Source: Stygiolobus caldivivus (GTDB lineage: Archaea > Thermoproteota > Thermoprotei_A > Sulfolobales > Sulfolobaceae). Taken from it: a DNA stretch of 64,000 nt. How positions within the stretch are numbered: the first letter of the stretch is position 1; each line of letters opens with the position of its first letter. Shown here one piece after another: positions 19,501-29,139 of the stretch. The DNA lies in the NCBI RefSeq assembly GCF_019704315.1, contig NZ_AP024597.1, positions 992,001-1,056,000 on the forward strand, written 5' to 3'. Made by a program: the position numbers and the translations under genes. The notes under the pieces are model-generated. The model did not search any database. It saw only the letters and a list, made by a program, of their open reading frames with translations, and was not told the DNA's origin.

Positions 19501-21690
19501 TTAACTAAACTGTTTGCCGTCTTTGGTCGTCCCCGTTATTTCCTTCTTTCAATTCCATTGAGGATTAACACAAACGTGTGTAAGCGAGTATGTGGATGAG
19601 GATATGCACTTTCAATTCCATTGAGGATTAACATGGTACTATTTAAGTACCGTATTGGAACCTTGACGGTACTATACTTTCAATTCCATTGAGGATTAAC
19701 AATGATAGAGCTTTAGTGGAAAAGCTTGTAAAAGAGGACCAGCTTTCAATTCCATTGAGGATTAACACACTACAACAACGGTATATTCCACAACTTTGAT
19801 TACCACTTTCAATTCCATTGAGGATTAACATTTTCTTACATTCCCTTCTTCATATTCTATATCTGGTAACTTTCAATTCCATTGAGGATTAACCAAGGAG
19901 GGTGGTGCGTTAATTACCATAGGAGGGAAAGACTATACTTTCAATTCCATTGAGGATTAACACGATCATGAACTTTCCTTCTTTCTCGTCAAAAACAAGA
20001 TACTTTCAATTCCATTGAGGATTAACATATGATATAGAAAAATTATATATGAGGTTTCTGAATGCTTTCAATTCCATTGAGGATTAACACGAAATACCGG
20101 CGATGGCATACGGTTACGTCACACCGTCTATCTTTCAATTCCATTGAGGATTAACAAACAAGAGTGTTCTACTTATAGGTTATAGTGAAGTAGTACTTTC
20201 AATTCCATTGAGGATTAACCTGCCCCATGTCGTTATAGTAGTACAGTTTGAACGTGTGCACTTTCAATTCCATTGAGGATTAACTATAGGAAAGCTGTTA
20301 AATGCTTTAACTACTTGAAAGGTTTCTTTCAATTCCATTGAGGATTAACACGGGGTGGTGGGTAATGACGGTGTGTGAGGCGGGTTAGTCTTTCAATTCC
20401 ATTGAGGATTAACATTTCTCAAGTATTAAAAGACTCTGTAAACTCGTACGTAGCTTTCAATTCCATTGAGGATTAACGTAGTCGGTGCAGTAACAGTTTC
20501 GATCGTTAGCGGTGTTCTTTCAATTCCATTGAGGATTAACGGAGGGAGTGACGATATACACTCCGTCACCGAATCAGGTCTTTCAATTCCATTGAGGATT
20601 AACCCCTTCTGCCTTCCATAGTTGGTCGAAGGCGGAGAGGGTCTTTCAATTCCATTGAGGATTAACGAAGTTAAACGCGAAAATGATAGCGTCACAGTAT
20701 GTGAGAAACTTTCAATTCCATTGAGGATTAACAGATCTAGCTGGTGATGTATTATATAAATTAGGAGTATGGCTTTCAATTCCATTGAGGATTAACAAGA
20801 AGCCGTAATTGAGAGGGCATTAAAGGCACTGGAAAACTTTCAATTCCATTGAGGATTAACTGATTCTGGGACATGTTCTATTTTCATCAAAAGATCAAGA
20901 CTTTCAATTCCATTGAGGATTAACGAGTAAGGAAGGAAGGGAAGGCTCTTAATCAGTTCATGAGCTTTCAATTCCATTGAGGATTAACTTTTCGCCAAAA
21001 CATGTAACAATAGACAGACAAAAACTTACTTTCAATTCCATTGAGGATTAACTTCTACAGGATTTACACTCCTTCTACACCCGCTGTAGACTTTCAATTC
21101 CATTGAGGATTAACTCCCCGCAAGCTATTGGGTAAAGTTCCTTAGCCGTAATTACCTTTCAATTCCATTGAGGATTAACCTTTTATCGAAACAATTTCGG
21201 GGAGGAGTGTAGTGAAGTACTTTCAATTCCATTGAGGATTAACTTTTTTCTAAGGTAGTGGGAAGATGTTTGAGTTTGTCCTCTTTCAATTCCATTGAGG
21301 ATTAACGATGGCTAAAGACAAAGTGATCTTGAGGGCGAAAATCGTCTTTCAATTCCATTGAGGATTAACCCTTACGTTTGCCCGCTGTGTTTGATACCCT
21401 TTTCATCGTCAGCTTTCAATTCCATTGAGGATTAACTTCGTAGCGTTAGCATTCGCTAGATATGCAGCACTTCTTGCTTTCAATTCCATTGAGGATTAAC
21501 TGCCAAAGAAGTATTGATTTTTTTCCCTTTTTAAGTGATGCTTTCAATTCCATTGAGGATTAACATGTATTGGTTATTCATGATTTCGGTGATAGGTAGT
21601 TTCTTTCAATTCCATTGAGGATTAACATAGTGAAGTTGATGATGAAGCACCTACTGATGCTGATTGCTTTCAATTCCATTGAGGATTAAC
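16572..21690 (-). CRISPR. CRISPR array 2
   Basis: I count about 80 repeats of 24 nt. The repeat starts CTTTCAATTCC, has the centre ATTGAG and ends GATTAAC; the third repeat ends GATTAAG. The period is about 64.5 bp. The leader is on the right, so it is read on the minus strand, away from the adaptation cas genes. Frames reported inside it are read-through of the repeat (LILNGIE). Confidence 0.97.
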
Positions 21691-22000
21691 TGAATGTTTT
21701 TATACTATGTCTATCCTTAATTTTGCTCTTCTCTTATATAAGCTTTGTTGTACTTTACAGTTTTGTCATGACTGAATTTTTGTCACTCCCTTGAAATTTC
21801 GGGAGTTTGATAAAGAGATTTACGTCTTACGTACTCTCTGTGAAGAATTTTTCCGCTCACTGACTAATTGAAAGCAATTCCCGCTAAAATCCGGGAATTA
21901 GGAGGGCGAAATACTTCATATTGCATAGAAGGAGTACGAAAAATAGACTATACGACCGGTCCTGGACCGGGGCGGAGGTTATGCCCTACACACATGACGG
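21691..22000 (-). promoter_or_regulatory. leader of array 2
   Basis: About 310 bp, nearly identical to the leader of array 1, with the same stem (AATTCCCG/CGGGAATT), GTCAGTGAG-type motif and TTATATAAG TATA box. Confidence 0.85.
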
Positions 22001-23574
22001 GGTAAACGAGGCTAAACAGCAGTCAAAGGGCTGGTTTACGTAAGACATCATTTCAGTATTTTTTCCAATTCAGGTGATGACAGTGTCGACCTCGGGAAAT
22101 ACAAATCGAAATTGGGCATCAAATTTGAGTAGTACGGGTGGTGGCAATGCCTACCTCAAGGGTAGCGTTTATCAAAAGCATGACACTGGAGCAATGCCCG
22201 AAACTTTTACGTAAACGCTCATACCCGTTTTACGTCTAACCCTTAGGAGTCCCCGATCCGTGGCAGTAAAGTATGCAGGTCCTACCGCGTGAGAGGACAT
22301 ACAAGATAAACTATAACCGATCCGTGGCAGAAAAGTACGCCACAGCTCAAACCCGGTTAGTATAAATCATTTTGCAGTCTGCAGGTTGAACCGTAACATT
22401 ATCACTTGGGCCCAAACCCGGTTAGTATAAATCGTGTATATCATAGTAGGGATTTTACGTAAAACGTTACACGAGCAAAGCACCTACTTCTTAAGAGGGC
22501 GTCTCTAACGCGACCCTAGGTTAGCAGATGAACTCCCGGGAGAGACCACCTTCTCGAGACGGAGTCTTTGACAAGTAAACAGTGGAAAAATACTACCTCA
22601 CATTAGGTCAAATGAAAGTCAACTAACTTCCTGGCCTTTCACGCGCCCTCCTGGGTCGTAACTTTCTACAAAACAAGTTCAGTCAGTGCTCAGATAGTAC
22701 GGTGTGCGTAAAGCATTCCGCATAAACTAAATTATAGACCCGCGACCTACGCTCCTTAACACACTACTTATCAATACTGTCAAATGTATATTTATACTTA
22801 GGCACTCATCAAAGGGTAAACTCCAGTCCGTGTAGGGGGGTAATATGTCCTAAACGCGGGAAGCTGGGTCACACTCAAGAGAGCCCCATCCCCCGTTCGC
22901 ATAAGGTAGTGGGGCCGTGACGGCCTAGTATGGTGAGTAAAAAGCGGACCGCGTTCGCGTAAGGTAGAAATTTGCTGGGCAGTAGTACGTAGGGCTACTT
23001 GCCCATTAGTCCCTGACGAGGACGGTCTGCCAGAACTACGGGCCACTCACCATAACGGCTCCCCCTTTAACCCCTGACAAAGCGTGACGCGGTGACCGTG
23101 ACCTGCAGTACGTTAGTGACAGACCGAATTCACCCCAGACAAAGGGTAACCCGGCTCACCTTATTTGGGCAAATAGGCGGCACATATCAAAAGGCCGATG
23201 CGCCGAAATACCGCCCTAGACGTGTAGGTGAACACCCCGTTTTACGTTAAAGCACCCGACCCCCACCTCTGAGGACATAACACCTTTATCCTGAAGTATA
23301 AAAAAGTGCCGGCACAAGTTTTTACGTAAAACGCCTCATAGAACCGTAGTCGTGGCCCCGTCCCTCTCCTCTGTGTCACAAGTTTTTACGTAAAACGCTT
23401 ACCGCCCGCCGGGTTAAACCGATAAAGGGGGGTGGGGGACAAAACGTCGCTTATCGGGCCATTTGGCACCGTTACTTCCCCTCCTCGGGCGGGAAAGGAA
23501 GGGTGGGACGAAGGAGGAGACAGGGGTTAAAAAGAAAAAAGCCCGTATACCCACGCGACCCCCTTACACTCCCT
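22001..23574. repeat. non-coding zone of CRISPR-period repeat pairs
   Basis: No gene is supported. Imperfect direct repeats of 16-28 bp occur in successive pairs: 22253/22317 (64 bp), 22348/22413 (65), 22894/22952 (58), 23071/23133 (62) and 23313/23377 (64). Each pair has its own consensus. I read the zone as one or more decayed arrays behind the array 2 leader. Confidence 0.55.
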
Positions 23575-24105
23575 TCACGAGTACACGCTAACCGGGCACA
23601 CCCTCCTGTACTGGCAGAAGTCACACTTCTCCCTGTTGACCGGCGGCGGTCTGTCGCTATTTATTACGCCCTCTATCTTCCTCACCACCCCCTCTATGTA
23701 ACTGTAATGTTCTTCTGTGGGCTCTACCTCTAAAGCCTTCTTACCGCCCATAAACAGCACCGCCCTCTCCACCCTCCCTAGCCTTTTCCTCACCAAGTAA
23801 GCGTAAGCGAGTAACTGGTACCTGAAGTGCGAGAAGTCCCTCCTCTTATACGCCTTGTCCTCTACTACGACGAAGTCCTTGTCCCCAGACAAGACGTCGA
23901 CGCAGCCGTAAAGGCCGTTATAACTCAGGCACACCTCATACCTTATGGGCTCCTTTAACCCGAGGGCTTTCACCGCCACCTCGTGGGACACCTTACCTCC
24001 TTCCTCCATGGAGAAGGTACGGGGCTCCCTGTACCCGACCACGTAGTTTATCCACGGTATAGCTTTACAGAAGTGGTACTGTTTCACGTCTGTCACTGTC
24101 ACCAC
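23575..24105 (-). CDS. cas4: Cas4 exonuclease
   Basis: The protein has 176 residues from GTG. It carries the four cysteines of the Cas4 iron-sulfur cluster: C13 near the N-terminus and C161, C164, C170 at the end. The RecB-like core is H41, D70, E82-D83-K84 and the FRYQLLAYAYL helix (QYR-type motif). Cas4 trims and selects prespacers by their PAM side for Cas1-Cas2. It is the last gene of the csa1-cas1-cas2-cas4 operon and overlaps cas2 by 41 nt. Confidence 0.95.
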   Translation of the reverse strand: MVTVTDVKQYHFCKAIPWINYVVGYREPRTFSMEEGGKVSHEVAVKALGLKEPIRYEVCLSYNGLYGCVDVLSGDKDFVVVEDKAYKRRDFSHFRYQLLAYAYLVRKRLGRVERAVLFMGGKKALEVEPTEEHYSYIEGVVRKIEGVINSDRPPPVNREKCDFCQYRRVCPVSVYS

Positions 24106-24340
24106 TTATGACCACCCTCCTCTCCCAGTCCCTCAGGCCCAAGGGTATTATGTGGAGTATGTCCCCCTCCCCGTCTACGAGCTTGTCGCATACCCTGACC
24201 AAGTCCTTATACCTCTGTGGGTCTAAGTCCCCCACAAAGGCGCTCCTCTGGATCCTGCCCAGGCCGAGCCTCTGTAGCTCCCTGGCCACCTTGTTCCTCT
24301 TCCCGTCGTCCGATATGTCATATACCACTAAGACCCACAT
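24065..24340 (-). CDS. cas2: Cas2 adaptation protein
   Basis: The protein has 91 residues with the ferredoxin-like fold. The conserved first strand is VLVVYDISDD with D8, followed by RIQRSAFVGDL. Cas2 dimers bridge two Cas1 dimers in the spacer-integrating complex. It starts 51 nt after the cas1 stop and overlaps cas4. Confidence 0.95.
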   Translation of the reverse strand: MWVLVVYDISDDGKRNKVARELQRLGLGRIQRSAFVGDLDPQRYKDLVRVCDKLVDGEGDILHIIPLGLRDWERRVVISGDSDRRETVPLL

Positions 24341-24391
24341 TAGTGTCCCACCCTACTCTTGGTACCGTGGCAGACGCCCGGCCCACCCACT

Positions 24392-25297
24392 TCACCACAC
24401 CTTGACGAAACCCCTGAACTTCTCCTCACCCCTCACGGCCGACGCTAACTTCAGGGCGTACGCCCTTATGGCCTGTGAGCACGTCCTCACTTCACCCGCC
24501 TCGTCCTTTACCTTTGAGTTGAGCGCGTTTATCACACTGTCAGCTAATTTTTTCCTGCTTTCTGCGTCCAGTACTCCGTCTTTTACCTTCGGTTTAAACC
24601 CCTCCACGAAAAGCGAGACTAAGGGGAAGTCCACGGAGACGGGCTTGAACATCTCGGAAAAGTCGTAGACTAAGCTTAGCCTGCCGCTCCTGTCCTTGTG
24701 GACGAAACCGGCGTAGGGGTCCAGCCCTACCAGCTGGAGGGCCCTGTGGACGTTAGAGTACAGTATCGCGTACGCGTAGTTAAAGGACACGTTGTACCCG
24801 TCGGTGCTCTCTGGGTCTCTATTCTTCATGGGTATGATTCTGCTGAGGGCGTGCCAGTAATACCTAGCTGCTGTGGGCTCGTCATCTGTCTTACCCTCTA
24901 TCTGCTTGTAGTCGTCACCTTGTACCCCCAGTTTTTTGAACCAGAACTTCACGTGGTTGGCCTGGTTCCTGACCTTAGCCTTTATTATCTCGCGCGGGAT
25001 TTCGCTGTCCCCCCTGATGATGGCGAGGTACTGCCCCTTCCTGGTCTCCACTGTCTTTATGGGCTCCGACTGGAAGACCCTCCCGTAAGGCAACCCTCTG
25101 GAGTCGAGGAAGACCACGTCTATCCCGTGGTCTACGGCGAGCCTGATGGCCTTAGACGTTATGGTGACCCCCGAAGTCATTACCAGTATCTGGTCTACCT
25201 CTGCAGGGGAGATGTTCCTGGCCTTGCCCCCCTTCTTCGCCAACACGAAAGTGTTACCCTTTACGGAAAGCCTGACACCGTAGTCCGCTATCTCCAA
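24392..25297 (-). CDS. cas1: Cas1 integrase
   Basis: The protein has 301 residues from TTG; no better start is seen in frame. The metal-binding residues are E140 (DDEPTAARYYW), H200 (GFVHKDRSG) and D212 (VYDFSEMFKP), all intact. It inserts prespacers at the leader-repeat junction. It lies 77 nt downstream of csa1. The five arrays have related leaders, so it could serve them all. Confidence 0.96.
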   Translation of the reverse strand: MEIADYGVRLSVKGNTFVLAKKGGKARNISPAEVDQILVMTSGVTITSKAIRLAVDHGIDVVFLDSRGLPYGRVFQSEPIKTVETRKGQYLAIIRGDSEIPREIIKAKVRNQANHVKFWFKKLGVQGDDYKQIEGKTDDEPTAARYYWHALSRIIPMKNRDPESTDGYNVSFNYAYAILYSNVHRALQLVGLDPYAGFVHKDRSGRLSLVYDFSEMFKPVSVDFPLVSLFVEGFKPKVKDGVLDAESRKKLADSVINALNSKVKDEAGEVRTCSQAIRAYALKLASAVRGEEKFRGFVKVW

Positions 25298-25374
25298 GAC
25301 CTTAATACCGCTCCACCCCTCAGTAGCCCGTCCGGTTTTCCAATTACCGCCTCAGCTAAGGCATTTATCCCGCC

Positions 25375-26214
25375 TCACCTCCAACACACCTCGTAGAATG
25401 GGCAACTCTCCGGGCATTTTACCGGTTTCCCGGGGTCCCTGCCGTTCTGCACCATGTCCACCACTTCGTCCCTCCTGTCGAGGAAAGCCCTCCTTAAATC
25501 GGGGGAGACGTAATGGCCTTCAAACCTCACTTCGACGTTATTGGGGTACCCGTTGACGTAGACCAACAGCCCGTAGTCCACCGGTGTCTCCGTGACCGAC
25601 TCTATGGCGAGTGCGTACCCGGCTAGGGCGAACTTGTGGAAGTCCTCCTTTTTACCGGTCTTGACTTCGATGACGGTGAACTCACCTAAGGCGTCGATGG
25701 TCAGCCTGTCCGACATCCCTATAGCCGACCCGTCTACCCTAACTTCCGTAGACCAAGGGAGGAAGCCCACAGAGTCCCCGCCGTAAAACGCCCTCGCCTC
25801 GGCTACTTGGGAAGACCATATGAGGACCAAGTTACCGTAAACTTTCCTGCAGTAGTCGTACAGGTCTTGGGGGCAGTACTCCTGCTCTAAGTAACTCTCT
25901 TTCACCACGTCGTAGGGGTCCTTACCCAGCACGTACATCCTCTTAACGTCGTTGAGGGCCTTTGAGAACACCTTGTGTACCGCCTGCCCGTAAGCCAGCT
26001 GGGGCCTCTCCGCCCCCTTCTCGCCTAGTACCCTCCTCAGGTAGACGTCCCTCTTCGTGGGGCAATAGTCGTAAGCTATGTCCGACATGGTAAGCCCCAT
26101 GTACGCCCTGGGCTTTACGGGCGGGGAATAATAGTGCCAGCCCCTGAGCTCGTCGGGGACCGGGTCGGACTCCCTGATGTGGTGGAGGCGCTTGAGGTGC
26201 TGTCTCCAGATCAT
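25375..26214 (-). CDS. csa1: Csa1, Cas4-like adaptation protein of type I-A
   Basis: The protein has 279 residues with a clear ATG. It is a Cas4-family RecB-like nuclease with C51, H80, MSDRLTID (D169), VIEVKTGKK (E183, K185), a QYR-like helix (FHKFALAGYALAIE, Q replaced) and the C-terminal cysteines C267, C271 and C277. Csa1 is found with Cas1/2/4 in type I-A adaptation operons of Sulfolobales and takes part in spacer acquisition. It is the first gene of the operon. Confidence 0.94.
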   Translation of the reverse strand: MIWRQHLKRLHHIRESDPVPDELRGWHYYSPPVKPRAYMGLTMSDIAYDYCPTKRDVYLRRVLGEKGAERPQLAYGQAVHKVFSKALNDVKRMYVLGKDPYDVVKESYLEQEYCPQDLYDYCRKVYGNLVLIWSSQVAEARAFYGGDSVGFLPWSTEVRVDGSAIGMSDRLTIDALGEFTVIEVKTGKKEDFHKFALAGYALAIESVTETPVDYGLLVYVNGYPNNVEVRFEGHYVSPDLRRAFLDRRDEVVDMVQNGRDPGKPVKCPESCPFYEVCWR

Positions 26215-26233
26215 AAATAATTATACAAAAGAC

Positions 26234-26266
26234 GTAAAGATAAGTATTACCAAGATTTGGTATTAC
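26234..26266 (-). promoter_or_regulatory. csa1 promoter with two GTAATAC boxes
   Basis: On the csa1 strand, GTAATAC occurs twice, at 26266-26260 and 26250-26244, 16 bp apart start to start. A TATA-like CTTATCTTTA follows at once, about 26 bp before the ATG. The middle contains a perfect inverted repeat TACCAA-GAT-TTGGTA (26248-26262). The position just upstream of TATA fits an activator. Csa3a is known to activate csa1-cas1-cas2-cas4 in Saccharolobus islandicus, and a csa3 gene lies next door; Csa3 binding here is inference. Confidence 0.65.
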
Positions 26267-26609
26267 TAATTCCCGGGTTTTAGAGGGAGTACGCCCGCGT
26301 GTAGCCCTTGGAGCCGCATTTACCGGGCACGAGGTGTGGGCTGAGGACGGGGGACCCTCCGTGGGGTCGAGGTGAGCCCGGGGGCCTAACACACTTTAAA
26401 TGGGGTAGCTGAGCAGCGACACGCCCAAGATGGGCTAGGGACTTGAAGCACCTCAGACTGTACGTTTTGTGTCACGTGTGCAGCGGCACGCCCAGCGTGG
26501 GCCCGGTTTTCCTTAAGTGAAAAACGGTAGCCCGTATCAGGCCGCGGTTACCCCCCCCCCCGCCTACTGTCAACGGGCCCAGGTCACGCCCCGCAGTCCC
26601 GGTCTACCG
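26267..26609. other. GC-rich non-coding stretch with a CRISPR-period repeat
   Basis: GCAGCG(A/G)CACGCCCA occurs at 26413 and 26480 (67 bp apart), each followed by a TGGGC. A run of 11 C lies at 26551-26561. No gene is seen. Confidence 0.45.
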
Positions 26610-26610
26610 C

Positions 26611-26655
26611 GGGAAAAACCGGGGTTTTCCCGGGCTGTGTAATAAATATTAAAGT
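26611..26655 (+). promoter_or_regulatory. csa3 promoter and inverted repeat
   Basis: An inverted repeat GGGAAAA-ACCGGG-GTTTTCCC (26611-26631) is followed by AATAAATATTAAA, centred about 26 bp before the csa3 ATG. This is a candidate site for autoregulation or another operator. Confidence 0.45.
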
Positions 26656-26673
26656 GGCCTGAGATAGTGGGGT

Positions 26674-27327
26674 ATGAAGTCCTATGTGTTCACGATGGGG
26701 GTACACGAGGACTTCGCCATAAGGAGGCTGGTGTCCACTAACGCGGCGAGGGAGGACGACGTCGTGTGCCTGTTCAGGTCCCCCATGACGAACGGGAACA
26801 GGAGGGCGTTAAACGCGTTAAACGCTGTTATGTCTAAGATGGGCTTAAGGGAGGCCGTCGCGAGGGAGGTGAGGGTAAGCGGGGGGATCCTCGACGTGGT
26901 GGACGAGGTCACCGGGGTACTTAACGACCTCAAAGACCCGTTAGTAGTAGACGTCTCCGGCGGGGAGAGTAAGGCGATGATGCTAGGCGTAGTCTTGTCT
27001 TTAGCTATAAACGGCAGGGCCGGTAGGGTGTACGTAGAGGAGGACGAGGAGTACTACTTCTCTATCGAAGACTTCAGGACGGCGGTGGAGGGCATAAAGG
27101 GGGAGGCGCTCGCCCTGTTAACAAACGTGGTGGCACAGCCCGGGATAAGGTATTCCGAGCTGGCCGAGAAGACGGGTAAGAAGTTGAAGACGGTGATGAA
27201 CTCTGTGGGCGTGTTGAAAAAGAAGAGGTTGGTCTACCAGAGGGGGAGGGGAGAAGGGGTCTACCCTACAAAGCTGGGCGTCATAGTGTGTAAGAGTAGC
27301 GTTGCCGGACGCGACCTATGTAGGTGA
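26674..27327 (+). CDS. csa3: Csa3, CARF-wHTH transcription regulator
   Basis: The protein has 217 residues. The N-terminal CARF domain (1-135) has the typical DVSGGESKAMML loop (D93-G97) that binds cyclic oligoadenylate in relatives. The C-terminal winged helix (about 143-205) reads YSELAEKTGKKLKTVMNSVGVLKKKRLV. It is divergent from csa1, the place of Csa3a, the known activator of the adaptation operon. It is the only csa3 gene in the window, so regulation of the interference genes must rely on it or on a regulator elsewhere. Confidence 0.93.
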   Translation: MKSYVFTMGVHEDFAIRRLVSTNAAREDDVVCLFRSPMTNGNRRALNALNAVMSKMGLREAVAREVRVSGGILDVVDEVTGVLNDLKDPLVVDVSGGESKAMMLGVVLSLAINGRAGRVYVEEDEEYYFSIEDFRTAVEGIKGEALALLTNVVAQPGIRYSELAEKTGKKLKTVMNSVGVLKKKRLVYQRGRGEGVYPTKLGVIVCKSSVAGRDLCR

Positions 27328-27523
27328 CGAGGCCTTAAGCTGGGCCCGCGAGACCCTTCGTGGCTGCCCCTTACCTTACACAGGCTTAACACCCAAGGCC
27401 GAGCAGGGCGGTGGCAGTGAGCCCCGCTTCGGTATGACCAAGGGTAATAAGTGCTTACGCAGGCCTTCTACCTAGTTGCTAGGGCCGCTAAGGGGCTTGA
27501 ACCCTTTAACGTGCAGCAGTTGT
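27328..27523. other. non-coding stretch
   Basis: Nothing recognisable is seen. Confidence 0.35.
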
Positions 27524-27730
27524 CCTACTTTTCCTTTGTAATACTAAACCACCGGTAATACTAATAAAGTTTTTAGTTTTTTACGTCCGGTCTATTGGAA
27601 AAATATGGAGTACTAAAAGGGGCCGGGCATTACTAGGGGCTAGCTCGGTATCGGGGGGCCCTCCAGACCAGAGTGCGTGGAGGAGGACTCCCCATACCTG
27701 TTGAAAATAGCCTGGTAATTCGGGGCTCTT
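27524..27730 (+). repeat. dispersed element, copy B (truncated)
   Basis: It has the boxes GTAATAC at 27538-27544 and again at 27555-27561, then AATAAAGTTTTTAG and TTTTACGTCCGG. It matches copy D over about 170 bp, including TATTGGAAAAATATG and AGTACTAAAAGG. The 3' core is cut off exactly where an insertion-sequence end begins (27730). Confidence 0.65.
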
Positions 27731-27751
27731 GATAGTGTCGTCATTAAGCTA
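27730..27751. mobile_element. insertion-sequence end
   Basis: A 22-bp sequence beginning TGATAGTGTC and ending TTAAGCTA occurs here and, exactly, at 52761-52782. Here it overlaps the stop of the transposase remnant, so it is most likely the terminal repeat of that element. Confidence 0.55.
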
Positions 27752-28067
27752 CAAATTCTGGGATTAGCCTTCTCTCCCATGAGGCCAGCGCTATAGAATA
27801 CTTCACCATATTTATACTCCTGTTAACAGCCTTCGTCGCCCTCTTGAAACGCACAAGCCTGTCCCTCAGTGAGGAGTGGAAGGACTCGTTGGGGTTAACC
27901 GGTGAGACTACCGTGTGGTTTTTTAACCAAAAGTAAACACTGTAATCATCACTAACCCACCTACCGTCGTCAGGCAAGTGGTCCTTGACCTCACGAAAAG
28001 TGTCCTCGTCCCTATCACCCACAGAGTAAACTAGGTAAAACCCGAGGTAAGAGCGTGGGACAAGCTA
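27744..28067 (-). pseudogene. IS1-like transposase, C-terminal remnant
   Basis: The frame is open from about 28067 to 27744. A GTG at 28022 would give 92 residues, but homologous sequence continues upstream (FYLVYSVGDRDEDTFREV) to an in-frame TAG. The pattern SVGDR-x-EDTF, DDYSVYFWL, ESFHSSLRDRLVRFKRATKAVN resembles the C-terminal half of IS1-family DDE transposases, which are usually about 230 residues. Roughly the first half is missing, so it cannot be active. It sits inside dispersed element copy B. Confidence 0.7.
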
Positions 28068-28305
28068 CTTTTGTGCTCGCCGGGAAGCTTCGATAGCGTA
28101 TCACGTGTTAAACGACGGTGTTTACAAGGGTATGACCAAGGAGCGTGTCAGAGTACCCACGGGTAAGGGGGTGGGCGTCGAGGACTTCCATGTGGGGGGC
28201 GCACCGGACTCGTTATCCCCGTAGGTCTGTTAGGGGCGGAGCACGTGGGGCCTCTCGACTGGTCAACTGTCAAAGGTTATTAGCCCATTTCGTCCTTATT
28301 AACAT

Positions 28306-29139
28306 ATGGGCATTGCAGTATACTACGACGAAAAGCTTGAGGGCGTAGGTATGGAGTTCTTAGAAAAGGGTGAGGTGAGGAAAGCCTTCACCGGGACAAG
28401 GTTGGACTACTCGACAGTAGGGCAGTGGTTGTCGGAGCACGGTAAGGGGGACGTAATAGTCTTCCTACAGGACGTCCTGCCTTACACCGCTTTTAACTCA
28501 CCCTATTCCGACCTTTTTAGCTTGGACAATAACTTAGGTAAGTTCGTTTCTAGGGGAGGTACTGTAGTGTGGCTGGGTGACGTGCCCTTCTTCTACAGGG
28601 TTAGGTGTGATAAAGGCGTAGACAAACAAAAGGTCGAGCAGAAGTTCAAGGAGGGCTTAAAGTTCGTCCTAAAAGGCGAGTTTTTCCTAAATAAGTTCCA
28701 CGCTACGGAAGTAGACGGTTACGGCGTCTGTTTTAGGGACATAATATCTAACTGGCACTTCGACGAGTATTATAGCCTGAGGTTTATTTCACTCTCCACT
28801 AGATACTTGCGGTTCTTCGACATCTCAAAGGTGTGTTACCTCGAGAAGAAGGTCGAAGTAAGGGGGACGCTCCTCAGCCTGTTATTAGGCTATAAGTCTA
28901 ACGTGTCGTTGAGGCCCGTAAAACTGGACTCTGAATATATGCCCCTTAACGTCACCAAGTTGCTTACCCCATCGTGTTCCGGCAGGTACGCCGGGTCGTG
29001 GGTAAGACAGATAGGAGAAGGTTACTTTGTCAGGCTTTATGACTACACACCTACTGCCGGTGAAGTAACGGACGCTATAAGGATAGGTGAGGAGGTTGCA
29101 AGAGTCGTTAGTAAACCTGCTGGAGAAGTACTTGGGTAA
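28306..29139 (+). CDS. hypothetical protein with GATase-like N-terminal domain
   Basis: The protein has 277 residues. ATG is preceded by GTTATTAG about 27 bp upstream. The N-terminal half reads DVIVFLQDVLPYTAF, then SLDNNLGKFVSRGGTVVWLGDVPFFY, a pattern seen in class I glutamine-amidotransferase-like or ThuA-like Rossmann domains; this is inference. The second half has many aromatic residues and shows no motif I know. The next gene overlaps by 53 nt. The two genes lie alone between csa3 and the leader of array 3, flanked on both sides by decayed repeats. Function unknown; a defence cassette is possible. Confidence 0.75.
   Translation: MGIAVYYDEKLEGVGMEFLEKGEVRKAFTGTRLDYSTVGQWLSEHGKGDVIVFLQDVLPYTAFNSPYSDLFSLDNNLGKFVSRGGTVVWLGDVPFFYRVRCDKGVDKQKVEQKFKEGLKFVLKGEFFLNKFHATEVDGYGVCFRDIISNWHFDEYYSLRFISLSTRYLRFFDISKVCYLEKKVEVRGTLLSLLLGYKSNVSLRPVKLDSEYMPLNVTKLLTPSCSGRYAGSWVRQIGEGYFVRLYDYTPTAGEVTDAIRIGEEVARVVSKPAGEVLG

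Noticed and set aside
17312-20785. Frames of about 60-120 codons inside arrays 2-4 rich in LILNGIE or LIPHGIE
   Set aside because: They are read-through of CRISPR repeats with spacers, not genes.
26413-26500. GC-rich stem GCCCA...TGGGC as an RNA gene or terminator
   Set aside because: The stem is short and occurs twice at 67 bp, which fits a decayed repeat pair better.
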